From assembly GCF_003946345.1 (NCBI RefSeq), contig NZ_RHNY01000003.1, forward strand, positions 62,001-126,000: a stretch of 64,000 bases of DNA. The letters are read 5' to 3'. A program made the translations under genes and the position numbers. Shown one piece after another: positions 50,764-58,420 of the stretch (position 1 is the stretch's first letter; each line of letters begins with the position of its first letter). The notes beneath the pieces are model-generated. The model saw nothing but the letters and a program-made list of their open reading frames with translations. It was not told where the DNA came from and did no database searches. The stretch is from Levilactobacillus tongjiangensis (GTDB lineage: Bacteria > Bacillota > Bacilli > Lactobacillales > Lactobacillaceae).

Positions 50764-51816
50764 ATGTTGAATGATACGACAACCAAGCAGTCCTTGGGGT
50801 ACAACGAAGAGTTGAAACGACTGCGAAGCATCAAGCCGACTAGCAAAGTGGATGGCGTCACCAGTTGGATCAAGGAACGCGACCCCATCCACACTTTTGA
50901 ACCACTGGTCTGGGAGACCGTGGCGGGGATTGATGAGAATCCACAATTGCCGACCGATTTATTCAGTCTACGGCAAGGGACCGAGACGAGCGGCCAACGT
51001 GATTTGACTAGCGTGGAAATGAAGGTTGAAATGCAACAAATCGTGTCCATGAACCGGCGGGTCCGCGTCGTGCGAATTGCCCGGATGGACCATTTGACCG
51101 CGGATAAGGCCTTGATTTACTTCCACGGTGGCGCCTATTACGGTGGGACACCGGAAGACGTCCTGTTGGCGCTGAAGTTTGTGGCGGAGCAGGCTAACTG
51201 CGTGGTGTACAACGTAGACTACGCGTTGGCACCCGAACAACCTTATCCGGCCGGTATTCTGGATGGTTTGGCAGTGGTAGCGGCCATGGTCAAATCCTAC
51301 CGGCACATCTGTGTGGGGGGCGACTCCGCCGGCGGTTCGATTGCTTTAGCAGTCAGCCAGCTGTGTAAATCAATGGGTATTTGCACGATTGAAAGTCACC
51401 TATTGTTCTACCCAACCGTCATTCAAGGCTCTGATTTGAACGGCTCCCTGTGGGACGACCACAGTATTGACGTGGTTCCCGAGCAGCGAGACGCGCTGCA
51501 TCGCAGCTATCAGTTATTTGAACAGCTCGACACCATTATGAGTGGTTATTACGTGGCGGATCAGCCGGTTGATTTGACGGCGCCGCTACTCTCACCACTC
51601 CTGGCTGACCCAGCAACTTTTAAGAACGTCACGTTGCTGGTCGGCGAGTACGATCCGTTCCGACTACAAGATGAGGTCTTCGTCCAGCAGGCCGGTCAGG
51701 CTAACGGGGACGCCCACTACTTCAGATACGGCGGTATTAGCCACGCTTTCTTAAACTTTACCGGAAATGTGCCGGCAGTGGAGGACGCACTGGCTATGGG
51801 GGCCAAATTGATTTAA
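50764..51816 (+). CDS. Alpha/beta-hydrolase, hormone-sensitive lipase (HSL) family esterase
   Basis: 350 residues from ATG 50764, with GAGAGGGG upstream; ATG 50743 lacks a site. HGGAYYGG oxyanion motif (about 118-125), nucleophile GGDSAGGSIAL (about 185-195), acid in LVGEYDPF and His in GISHAFLN form the triad of the HSL/bHSL group. An N-terminal cap of about 90 residues precedes them. Cytosolic. Lies between the acetylesterase and the GH65 phosphorylase and is probably co-expressed with the latter, whose start is 26 bp away. Confidence 0.85.
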   Translation: MLNDTTTKQSLGYNEELKRLRSIKPTSKVDGVTSWIKERDPIHTFEPLVWETVAGIDENPQLPTDLFSLRQGTETSGQRDLTSVEMKVEMQQIVSMNRRVRVVRIARMDHLTADKALIYFHGGAYYGGTPEDVLLALKFVAEQANCVVYNVDYALAPEQPYPAGILDGLAVVAAMVKSYRHICVGGDSAGGSIALAVSQLCKSMGICTIESHLLFYPTVIQGSDLNGSLWDDHSIDVVPEQRDALHRSYQLFEQLDTIMSGYYVADQPVDLTAPLLSPLLADPATFKNVTLLVGEYDPFRLQDEVFVQQAGQANGDAHYFRYGGISHAFLNFTGNVPAVEDALAMGAKLI

Positions 51817-51842
51817 AATAGCAGCGAAACGGGGGGATTATT

Positions 51843-54047
51843 GTGACTTTACGCGATTATCATTTGACGTTACACGACGTGGCCGACCATCAACCGGAGT
51901 ATTTGGAAACCATCTTTTCACTGGCCAATGGCCACTTCGGGGTTCGCGCCAACGACCCAATCAGCGGCAATCCCATCACTGGGACGCTGATCAACGGTTT
52001 CTACGAGACATCGCCAATTACCTACGGTGAAGCGGGAATTGGCTACGCCCAACAACATCAAACTATTCTAAATCTGTCGGATTTACGGCACATTCACGTG
52101 ACGACCGACAGCGGCCACCGGTTCACCAGTAGTGAGCGGACGGTGGTCGACCTGGACTTGACGACCGGGGAATTGACTGAGCAATTTGTTTTACAAACGC
52201 AACAGGGTGAGACCATCACCATGGGCATGAAGTCCGTGATTGGGCAACGCCAAACTAATTTTTGGGCGGCCAGCTACAGCTTTACCGCTGGTAACTATAC
52301 CGGCGGGCTGCTGGTCAGCAAGTCGATTGCCGTACCCGCTGAGGCGGAATCGATTCCGTCAGTTGACCCCCGGAAGACTCGGATGGCGGGGCTTCCCATC
52401 TGTGAAACGCAGTTTGTCTCGCGGGGACTCCAACGCTATCACGTGAAGACCCGGCGTACTAAGCAAGCCGTGACCATTTACTTGGGGATGCTCGATAAAA
52501 CGGCCAGTCTCTTGCAGCAGCCGGTCGACCTGAGTGATGGCGCGGCGCATAAGCTAGAGTACGAGGTTTACGTCGGTGAAATTGGCGAGCAGAACACAAT
52601 TGATCCCGCCGCACCATTTCTGGCGAACACGGTCTCAGCCTTGCAGGACGATAGCCGCCAATTTTGGCAGGACGTCTGGCACCGCAGTGAGGTCACCGTG
52701 GGGGGCAACGAGGAGTTGAACCTCGCTATCCATTACAACATTTTCCAGCTGAATCAAGCGGCTGGTCGGGATGGGCGGACGAACATTGCCGCGAAGGGCC
52801 TTAGTGGGTCCGGTTACGAGGGCCACTACTTCTGGGATACGGAAATGTACATGTTACCGTACTTCATTTACACCAATCAACAGATGGCACGGCAACTCTT
52901 GCTGTACCGCTACCAAACGCTACCCAAGGCGCGGCAACGGGCGCGGGCTTTAGGTGTTGGTCAGGGGGCACTTTTTGCCTGGCGGACCATCAACGGTGAG
53001 GAGGCCTCGGCCTATTTCCCAGCCGGGACCGCACAATATCACATTGACGCCGACGTGGCTTACGCTGTGGGTAAGTACTATGAAATCACCCGCGACATCG
53101 ACTTCATTGAGCAGTGTGGCTTTGAAATGGTCTTGGAAACGGCCAACTTCTGGGAAGCTTTTGGTGGCTGGCACCAGGTGGGCACTGAGAACCGGTTTGA
53201 GTTTCACACAGTCACGGGACCCGATGAGTATACGGCTCTGGTCAACAATAATTACTACACGAATCGATTGGCTAAGCACAATTTTGAATTAGTGATCTAC
53301 TTAGCCAAGGAGATATTAAAAGAAGATCCCCACGGGTTAGAGAAATACGGCATCGGTCAGGGTGACTTAGACGTCTTTGAAAACCTGGCGGAACACGTTT
53401 ATCTGCCGTACAGTGATGATTTGCAGATCAACGAGCAGGATGACAGCTTTTTGAGCAAGCCCCGCTGGCCGGTGGACCGGTCAACGCCGGAGAACTTCCC
53501 GTTATTGCTGCACTACCACCCATTGACGATTTATCGCTACCAGATTGCGAAGCAGGCCGATACGTTATTGGCGGACTACCTCTTCCCAGAGGACTTGTCG
53601 CCGGAACAGTTGAAGCGCGAATACCGGTACTATGAAGGCGTCACGACCCACGATTCGTCGCTGTCCCGGTCGATCTTCAGTATCTTAGCAGCCCGGATGG
53701 GTGATCCAGAAAAGGCCTACGGGTACTTCATGGATACGGCACAAATGGACTTGGTCAACCTGCAAAAGAATACGGCGGACGGCCTTCATTTGGCCAACTT
53801 GGGTGGGAGTTGGCTAGCACTGGTTGCTGGCTTCTCTGGCTTCTACGTGCAAGACGAGGTCGTGCATTTTAATAATCACCTACCAAAGGAAATCACTAAG
53901 CTGACGTACCGGATGAAGATTGCGGCTAGTGTCTTAGAGATTGAACTCACGGCTAACGACACCAACGTCACAGTCATCAGCGGCCCAATTCCGACCTACG
54001 GCGTGAGCGTGGATGGTGAACTGATTTCTTTGGTGAAGGTGGGCTGA
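51843..54047 (+). CDS. Glycoside hydrolase family 65 disaccharide phosphorylase
   Basis: 734 residues, GTG start behind GGGGGGATT. GH65 layout: N-terminal beta-sandwich (ETIFSLANGHFGVRAN), helical linker, (alpha/alpha)6 barrel from about 290 with SGSGYEGHYFWDTEMYMLPY. The catalytic acid is E462 in VTGPDEYT, and phosphate-site sequence lies around GVTTHDSSLSRSIFS and LANLGGSWLALV. Phosphorolyses an alpha-linked glucose disaccharide to beta-glucose 1-phosphate. It differs from the classical lactobacillary maltose phosphorylase start, so kojibiose/nigerose or another linkage is possible. No beta-phosphoglucomutase gene is adjacent. Confidence 0.88.
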   Translation: MTLRDYHLTLHDVADHQPEYLETIFSLANGHFGVRANDPISGNPITGTLINGFYETSPITYGEAGIGYAQQHQTILNLSDLRHIHVTTDSGHRFTSSERTVVDLDLTTGELTEQFVLQTQQGETITMGMKSVIGQRQTNFWAASYSFTAGNYTGGLLVSKSIAVPAEAESIPSVDPRKTRMAGLPICETQFVSRGLQRYHVKTRRTKQAVTIYLGMLDKTASLLQQPVDLSDGAAHKLEYEVYVGEIGEQNTIDPAAPFLANTVSALQDDSRQFWQDVWHRSEVTVGGNEELNLAIHYNIFQLNQAAGRDGRTNIAAKGLSGSGYEGHYFWDTEMYMLPYFIYTNQQMARQLLLYRYQTLPKARQRARALGVGQGALFAWRTINGEEASAYFPAGTAQYHIDADVAYAVGKYYEITRDIDFIEQCGFEMVLETANFWEAFGGWHQVGTENRFEFHTVTGPDEYTALVNNNYYTNRLAKHNFELVIYLAKEILKEDPHGLEKYGIGQGDLDVFENLAEHVYLPYSDDLQINEQDDSFLSKPRWPVDRSTPENFPLLLHYHPLTIYRYQIAKQADTLLADYLFPEDLSPEQLKREYRYYEGVTTHDSSLSRSIFSILAARMGDPEKAYGYFMDTAQMDLVNLQKNTADGLHLANLGGSWLALVAGFSGFYVQDEVVHFNNHLPKEITKLTYRMKIAASVLEIELTANDTNVTVISGPIPTYGVSVDGELISLVKVG

Positions 54048-54132
54048 GTTAAATCACAATCGATGACGAGGCTGACAGGTAGTTGCAGAGACGGCTGTCG
54101 CGGCGGAATTATCGAATAGTCTATCAGCCATA

Positions 54133-54180
54133 AAAATGGCCCCTAACCGTGGTAAAAACCTTGGTTAGGGGCCATTTTAG
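54133..54180 (+). terminator. Intrinsic terminator after the GH65 gene
   Basis: AAAATGGCCCCTAACC / GGTTAGGGGCCATTTT perfect 16-bp stem. Confidence 0.9.
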
Positions 54181-54192
54181 TGGCTGAATCTA

Positions 54193-54750
54193 AAAGCTAA
54201 AGACGTTGAAACATCCGCTATGCCTAATACAGTGGAAAATTACTACCTTGCCGTTCGCCAAATTTGGACTGGAACGCGGTAGGAAGGACGGGACAAGCCA
54301 AAAGGCGGTCTTGTCCCTCGCTTGAAGCCGCGGAGCACGTCTTCAAGTCGCCATTTTCAAGAAAATCACTTGAAAATCCCACGGCTTAGTCCAAATTTGA
54401 CTCACTCTCGGCTACCTAGTGGAGCATCAATAATACTGAGTAAGTTTTGTCATTCAGGCATCTAAGCTAACTTAGTTTCCAAGCACCCGTTTAACCGGAG
54501 GTGGTCAGAGATGGAGCCAGCTGTGTCGACGGTGTTAGCCGATTTTCGGCTTACAGCGTGGGACGTGTTTGGAGACTGGTGGCTTTCCAGGCTTCAAACT
54601 GAGCCGAAGGACCGCTTCTCAGGCCGCAGGCGTTCCCCACAGCAGGCGGAATCTCTGACCGCCGCAGGTGGCTGGACAAGACTAATTTTAAGTCTATAAC
54701 GCCAGACTATTCTTGGTTTGATAACGTTTTTTGAACTTTCAACCTTTAAA
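54193..54750 (-). repeat. Composite structured repeat R2, full copy, inverted
   Basis: The same composite as 1648-2235 in opposite orientation. Outer end CTTTCAACCTTTA lies at 54737-54749. Module B (about 54262-54410) keeps AAATTTGGACT/AGTCCAAATTTG arms; module A (54504-54659) keeps GTCAGAGAT/ATCTCTGAC arms. The left end (near 54193) is more worn: AGCTAAAGACGTTGAAA. Its right tip touches the stop codon of the small membrane-protein gene. Confidence 0.83.
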
Positions 54751-54943
54751 CAAACAGTTTAGTAAGCAGCGTAATCGTTAGTAAAATCATGGTCGCCACC
54801 TGAATGACCTGGGTGGTTAGGTAGTTGGCAACGTGTTGCCGCCAAAGCTTACGACCGAACCAAAAATAGGTGATCAACATCAGCCAAAGATAGTAACCGA
54901 AGGCCAATTGTAAAAAGGTGGTGGTTGTTAGACTCGTGACCAT
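54746..54943 (-). CDS. Small integral membrane protein, start uncertain
   Basis: 65 residues from ATG 54943, with two hydrophobic helices (LQLAFGYYLWLMLITYFWFG and QVIQVATMILLTITLL) and a basic loop between. ATG 54943 has no ribosome binding site. The same frame is open further upstream, and a perfect AAGGAGG (55014-55020, minus) stands exactly 7 bp before an ATC codon at 55006. This would add 21 residues beginning IKNAKTIFIIYDFY, another hydrophobic helix. The real protein may be about 86 residues with an unusual or mutated start codon. Function unknown. Confidence 0.5.
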   Translation of the reverse strand: MVTSLTTTTFLQLAFGYYLWLMLITYFWFGRKLWRQHVANYLTTQVIQVATMILLTITLLTKLFV

Positions 54944-55160
54944 CAGTAAGATGGCAACGAGACAGTAGAAGTCATAGATAATGAAGATGGTTTTTGCGTT
55001 CTTGATAAGTGTCCCTCCTTAAATGTTCCCCTGAGACCCATCCAATTATAGCAGATACGCATTTGGCTGGGATCTAAATTGATAGCGGTAGTGTTTGGCC
55101 GCTAAACGACTAGATATCAGGTATACTGAGGGCATGAATATTTGACGGAGGTTGATTAAG

Positions 55161-55655
55161 ATGACAGTCACAATTACGAACGCACAAGCTACCGACCTGA
55201 TGCAAATCATGGCAATTGAGAATGCCGGATTCTCAGCTGCTGAGGCGGCTAGTAAGGCCAGCATGGCCGAACGGATTCAGCAGATTCCGGATACCTTTTT
55301 GGTTGCCAAACAAGGCGTTGACGTACTGGGCTACGTGGTGGGGCCAGCGTTTGACCGCCGTTACCTGACCGATGACCTCTTTGCCAAGTCGACACCCAAT
55401 GCGACTGGGGCACCGTACCAAACGGTGTTGAGTCTGGCAGTTAGCCTGCAACATCAGGGTGAAGGCGTTGGGGGGCAACTTCTGACGGCACTGGCCAAGG
55501 TTGCCCGGCAGGAAAATCGCCAAGCCGTCACACTGACCTGTTTGAAGCGCTTAGTACCCTTCTATGAGGCCAATGGATTCGTGAACGAAGGGGTCTCTGC
55601 CTCGGGCCATGCGGGTGAGACCTGGTACAACCTGGTTTTACCGTTGACGGACTAG
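55161..55655 (+). CDS. GNAT-family N-acetyltransferase
   Basis: 164 residues from ATG 55161, 9 bp after GGAGG. Acetyl-CoA loop QHQGEGVGGQLLTAL (about 95-110, the Q/RxxGxG/A motif) following strand VLSLAV; motif B VPFYEANGFVNEG. N-terminal ITNAQATDLMQIMAIENAGFSAAEAA is typical of the RimI-like/YkkB group. Acceptor unknown. Its stop overlaps the convergent SMR gene by 4 bp. Confidence 0.83.
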   Translation: MTVTITNAQATDLMQIMAIENAGFSAAEAASKASMAERIQQIPDTFLVAKQGVDVLGYVVGPAFDRRYLTDDLFAKSTPNATGAPYQTVLSLAVSLQHQGEGVGGQLLTALAKVARQENRQAVTLTCLKRLVPFYEANGFVNEGVSASGHAGETWYNLVLPLTD

Positions 55656-55966
55656 CTGATTAGCTTCAGTCCCATCGTAGCGCCCAGAATTACCGTCACC
55701 CAAAGTAACTTCCGCCAATCCTGGGATTCGTGGAAGAAGAGCATCCCGGTGATAACCCCACCGGCGGCACCGATGCCCGTCCAAACGGCGTAGGCGGTCC
55801 CCATTGGTAGGGTATTCAAGGCGAAATCCAGGCCGCCAAAGCTAAAGGTGAAGGCCAGAATCATCAGTTCCCACAGCCACCATTTGCGAGCGTGAAGGGC
55901 CCAATTCATGAACGTGACGCCTAACATTTCGCAAAGTCCGGCGACAATTAAGAATAGCCAAGCCAT
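55652..55966 (-). CDS. ykkD: SMR-family transporter subunit (guanidinium exporter pair, second gene)
   Basis: 104 residues, four helices. Conserved membrane Glu in LIVAGLCEMLGVTFMNWAL (near residue 13) and the GTAYAVWTGIGAAGGV helix 3 motif mark the small multidrug resistance family. Starts 2 bp after the stop of the first SMR gene. Paired SMR genes work as heterodimers; those found with a guanidine-I riboswitch (YkkC/YkkD type) export guanidinium. A remnant of such a leader is 1.1 kb upstream. Confidence 0.82.
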   Translation of the reverse strand: MAWLFLIVAGLCEMLGVTFMNWALHARKWWLWELMILAFTFSFGGLDFALNTLPMGTAYAVWTGIGAAGGVITGMLFFHESQDWRKLLWVTVILGATMGLKLIS

Positions 55967-55968
55967 GA

Positions 55969-56322
55969 TTATTTTCCTCCTTGAGTTGTGGTGAACTGGA
56001 GGCCACCGATACCGATGACCAGCAATCCGACCAATGCTAATTTACTGAAACTGACGGGTTCACCGAAGGCCAACACACCCACGGCGGTCGTTCCCAGCGT
56101 TCCAAGGCCAACGTAGACCGCGTAGGCGGTTACGGCGGGGATGACCTGACTGGCACGAATCAACAAGTAGAAGCTGAGAAGTACTGCGAGGCCAGTTGGT
56201 CCCCATTCCCAAGGGGTGGTCGCGTGTTTGAAGACCACGACCCAGCTGACCTCAAAGATGGCGCCTAAGCCGACGAGTAACCACTGTTTAATATAAATTA
56301 GGCAGAATTCCCTTGCTTTCAA
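55969..56322 (-). CDS. ykkC: SMR-family transporter subunit (guanidinium exporter pair, first gene), 5' end disrupted
   Basis: The family-like sequence starts KQWLLVGLGAIFEVSWVVVFKHA with the essential Glu, and helix 3 reads TAYAVYVGLGTLGTTAVGV. The first dozen residues of the open frame (from TTG 56322) come from the left end of the inserted tnpB remnant, and no ribosome binding site precedes them. The original AAGGAGG site now lies 730 bp upstream, beyond the insertion, next to the riboswitch (57047-57053). The gene may be poorly translated or silent. Four helices are intact. Confidence 0.68.
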   Translation of the reverse strand: MKAREFCLIYIKQWLLVGLGAIFEVSWVVVFKHATTPWEWGPTGLAVLLSFYLLIRASQVIPAVTAYAVYVGLGTLGTTAVGVLAFGEPVSFSKLALVGLLVIGIGGLQFTTTQGGK

Positions 56323-57034
56323 TCAAGGGATGAATGCCAATATGCCTTTCGTTGATCAGCGAAAGGCATATATTATCTTCATGAATATTATTGTAAGACG
56401 CTTTGCTATGGATACGGTATACTCATATGGTACGCTTGTTACCAAGCAAAGAATTATCAAAGACAACGGTTATTAGTGGCCAAATTACAACTTAAAGTTG
56501 CCAATCAACGTAAGAACTTTTTACACCACGTCTCTACGACCTTGATCAAAAACCACGATTTAGTCGTAGCTGAAGAACTGCGGAGTAAAAAATATGTTGC
56601 GGAACCACGCTTTGGCAATGAGCATCTTAGACGTTGGTTAGCGAACACTATTGAACATGCTGTCCTACAAAGCTGTTTTGTATGGCCGGAAGTTTTTGAC
56701 GGTCAATCCCCAAAAGACAACGCAAACTTGTAGCCATTGTGAGCACATCAAGGCCGGTAATGACAAGCTGGCGTTGGCTGACCGTGAGTGGACGTGTCCT
56801 AGTTGTGGGACGCTCCATGTCCGTGATAATAATGCAGCTAAGAATATTCTAGCTAAGGGTTTAGCAACTTTGTAAGGAGCGAGTCCGTCTGGCAACCTGC
56901 GGACCTAAAAGGCCTTGGTAATTAGCGGATAAGTCCTATTTATAGGCTAGCGCTGTATCTAAGCAAATTGTGGTCACCATGCCAAAGGGTGTGGTTCTCA
57001 CGAGCGTCCGTTTTTAAACGGGCGTGGTTGACAC
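56299..57034 (+). mobile_element. Decayed IS200/IS605-type element with tnpB remnant
   Basis: About 736 bp between copies of ATAAAT (56293-56298 and 57035-57040). The left end has a hairpin CCCTTG/CAAGGG (56310-56331). The right end has a CCGTTT/AAACGG hairpin (about 57008-57022) close to the tip, as in subterminal structures of this family. No tnpA is present and tnpB is shortened and frameshifted. The 56876-57034 part corresponds to the position of the right-end guide-RNA scaffold in intact tnpB elements. It sits between the guanidine-I leader and the SMR gene pair. Confidence 0.8.
56476..56875 (+). pseudogene. tnpB: tnpB pseudogene (C-terminal part, frameshifted)
   Basis: Only the last roughly 130 residues of a protein normally near 370-400 remain. 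Frame 1 (56476-56733) holds the AEELRSKK segment near the second RuvC acidic residue. After a frameshift near 56655 the next frame (56651-56875) reads MLSYKAVLYGRKFLTVNPQK, the four-cysteine zinc finger CSHC...CPSC and the final RuvC block RDNNAAKNIL. The N-terminal half with the first catalytic Asp is missing, so no active nuclease can be made. Confidence 0.85.
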
Positions 57035-57068
57035 ATAAATACCGTTCCTCCTTAATCCTCACGACCAA

Positions 57069-57205
57069 ATAAAAAGCCTGAGAAATATTGCCGAATAAAA
57101 CGACAATATCTCCCAGGCTTTTTCCTTTCCGTGGCCGTAGCCGCGGCTACGGGTTCTCTCTCGGACCAGACCCATGGTAGTGGCGGAACCCTAGAGAACT
57201 TTTTT
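57069..57205 (-). ncRNA. Guanidine-I (ykkC-yxkD) riboswitch
   Basis: On the minus strand the conserved blocks follow in order: CTCTAGGGTTCCG (57184-57196), GGTCTGGTCCGAGAGAG (57156-57172), a stem GTAGCC/GGCTAC, ACGGAAAGG, then AAAGCC-GGGAG. The aptamer's last strand is shared with a terminator AAAAAGCCTG/CAGGCTTTTT (57071-57124). It would let transcription through when guanidinium is bound. It now reads into the tnpB remnant instead of directly into the SMR genes. Confidence 0.9.
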
Positions 57206-57226
57206 CAGTTGTGAGTCAGTAGCGCT

Positions 57227-57255
57227 AGCTTAGCACATTTAAAAATAGGGGGCAA
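57227..57255 (-). promoter_or_regulatory. Promoter of the guanidine-I riboswitch transcript
   Basis: Minus strand -35 TTGCCC (57250-57255), 17-bp spacer, -10 TAAGCT (57227-57232), directly ahead of the riboswitch. Confidence 0.7.
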
Positions 57256-57430
57256 GCTGGACGTGAAAATGCGTGTAAGAAACCGGAACAGCAACGTTTT
57301 TACCCATATAAGTGACAAATTTCACGAAAAATACAATCGATTGTATTTCCGTCCTGATAGGATTTTTGCGGATTTTCTGAAAATTTTTGTGCGAATCTAC
57401 CCCTTAAAAACGCCAACTGCGATGCTATAC

Positions 57431-57444
57431 TGAAAACGATTTAA
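57431..57444 (+). promoter_or_regulatory. Weak cre-like box upstream of the fructokinase operon
   Basis: TGAAAACGATTTAA fits the left half and centre of the cre consensus but lacks the final CA; overlaps a TATACT -10-like sequence (57426-57431). Confidence 0.35.
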
Positions 57445-57526
57445 AAATGACTGTACCGGTCATTCATAGCTTTGAAAAAAGGTGCCGCGGGTCACGGCCC
57501 CCGGCGTAAATATGGAGGTAGCAATT

Positions 57527-58402
57527 ATGCAACTCGGAAGTATTGAAGCTGGGGGAACTAAATTTGTTTGTGCAGTTGGTAACGAAGATTACCGTGTACA
57601 GGACAAGGTGCGGATCCCAACGACCACCCCAGAAGAAACGTTAAGCAAAACCATCGACTACTTTAAGCAATTCCCAGAAATCAAGGCGATTGCCATTTCA
57701 TCATTTGGTCCCATTGAACTGCGGCACAACTCGCCCAAGTACGGTTATATCACGGACACGCCTAAAAAGGGCTGGTCCAACACCGACTTTATTGGGCGGC
57801 TCAAGCAGGACTTGGACGTCCCAATGTACTGGACGTCCGACGTCAACGGCTCAGCCTATGGTGAATACGTTATGTCGACGTTGTTTAACGAAAACATCAA
57901 CTCACTGGTCTACTTTACGATTGGGACTGGCGTTGGTGCTGGGGCGATTATCAACGGTAACTTTGTGGGGAGCTTAGGCCATCCCGAAATGGGTCACGTT
58001 CGCTTGAAGCGGCATCCTGATGATTTAGACTTTCCCGGGATCTGTCCGTTTCATGGGGACTGTCTAGAGGGTTTGGTCAGTGGGCCAACGTTCAACGCGC
58101 GGCTGGGGAAACCCGGTAAGGACGTGCCGCTTACCGATCACGTATGGGATATTTTAGCCTACTACGTGGCGCAAGCAGCCCTGCAAGAAACGTTGATGTT
58201 GCGGCCTGACAAGATCATCTTTGGTGGCGGTGTCGTCAGTGAAGACTTCTTGGTCAAGGTCCGGGCCGAATTCGACAAGCTATTGAACGGCTACGTCAGC
58301 GTTGGCAAATTGGAAGACTACATCGTCATGCCAACGGTTAAAGACAACGGTTCAGCCACGCTAGGTGACTTTGCCTTAGCACTCAATGAGTATAACAAGT
58401 GA
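57527..58402 (+). CDS. scrK: ROK-family fructokinase
   Basis: 291 residues from ATG 57527, 7 bp after GGAGGT; the longer frame from 57482 includes the ribosome binding site. ATP loop GSIEAGGTKFVCAVG (3-17), catalytic Asp in SDVNGSAYGEY (near 103), GTGVGAGAI, and the ROK zinc site GHPEMGHVRLKRHPDD...CPFHGDCLEGLVSGP (about 150-188) are intact. The whole resembles bacillary GmuE/ScrK-type fructokinases. Phosphorylates fructose (or mannose) with ATP. First of four genes with a dehydrogenase, a membrane protein and a VOC protein. Confidence 0.9.
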   Translation: MQLGSIEAGGTKFVCAVGNEDYRVQDKVRIPTTTPEETLSKTIDYFKQFPEIKAIAISSFGPIELRHNSPKYGYITDTPKKGWSNTDFIGRLKQDLDVPMYWTSDVNGSAYGEYVMSTLFNENINSLVYFTIGTGVGAGAIINGNFVGSLGHPEMGHVRLKRHPDDLDFPGICPFHGDCLEGLVSGPTFNARLGKPGKDVPLTDHVWDILAYYVAQAALQETLMLRPDKIIFGGGVVSEDFLVKVRAEFDKLLNGYVSVGKLEDYIVMPTVKDNGSATLGDFALALNEYNK

Positions 58403-58420
58403 GAGAGGGAGAACTAGATT

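Noticed and set aside
54511..54699. Frames such as 54511-54699, 1663-1887, 47742-48005 and 24518-type products with CFAAS or GRRRSPQQ repeats
   Set aside because: These are translations of the structured repeats in chance frames; reading frame is not conserved between copies, so no protein is indicated.
56651..56875. 74-residue zinc-finger protein as an independent small gene
   Set aside because: Its sequence is the C-terminal zinc finger and last RuvC block of TnpB, continuing the frame before it after a shift, so it is part of a pseudogene.
57470..57500. T-box-like GGTGCCGCGGG before the fructokinase gene
   Set aside because: Lacks the GGTGGCACCGCG core, antiterminator and stem I features of a T-box; chance resemblance.
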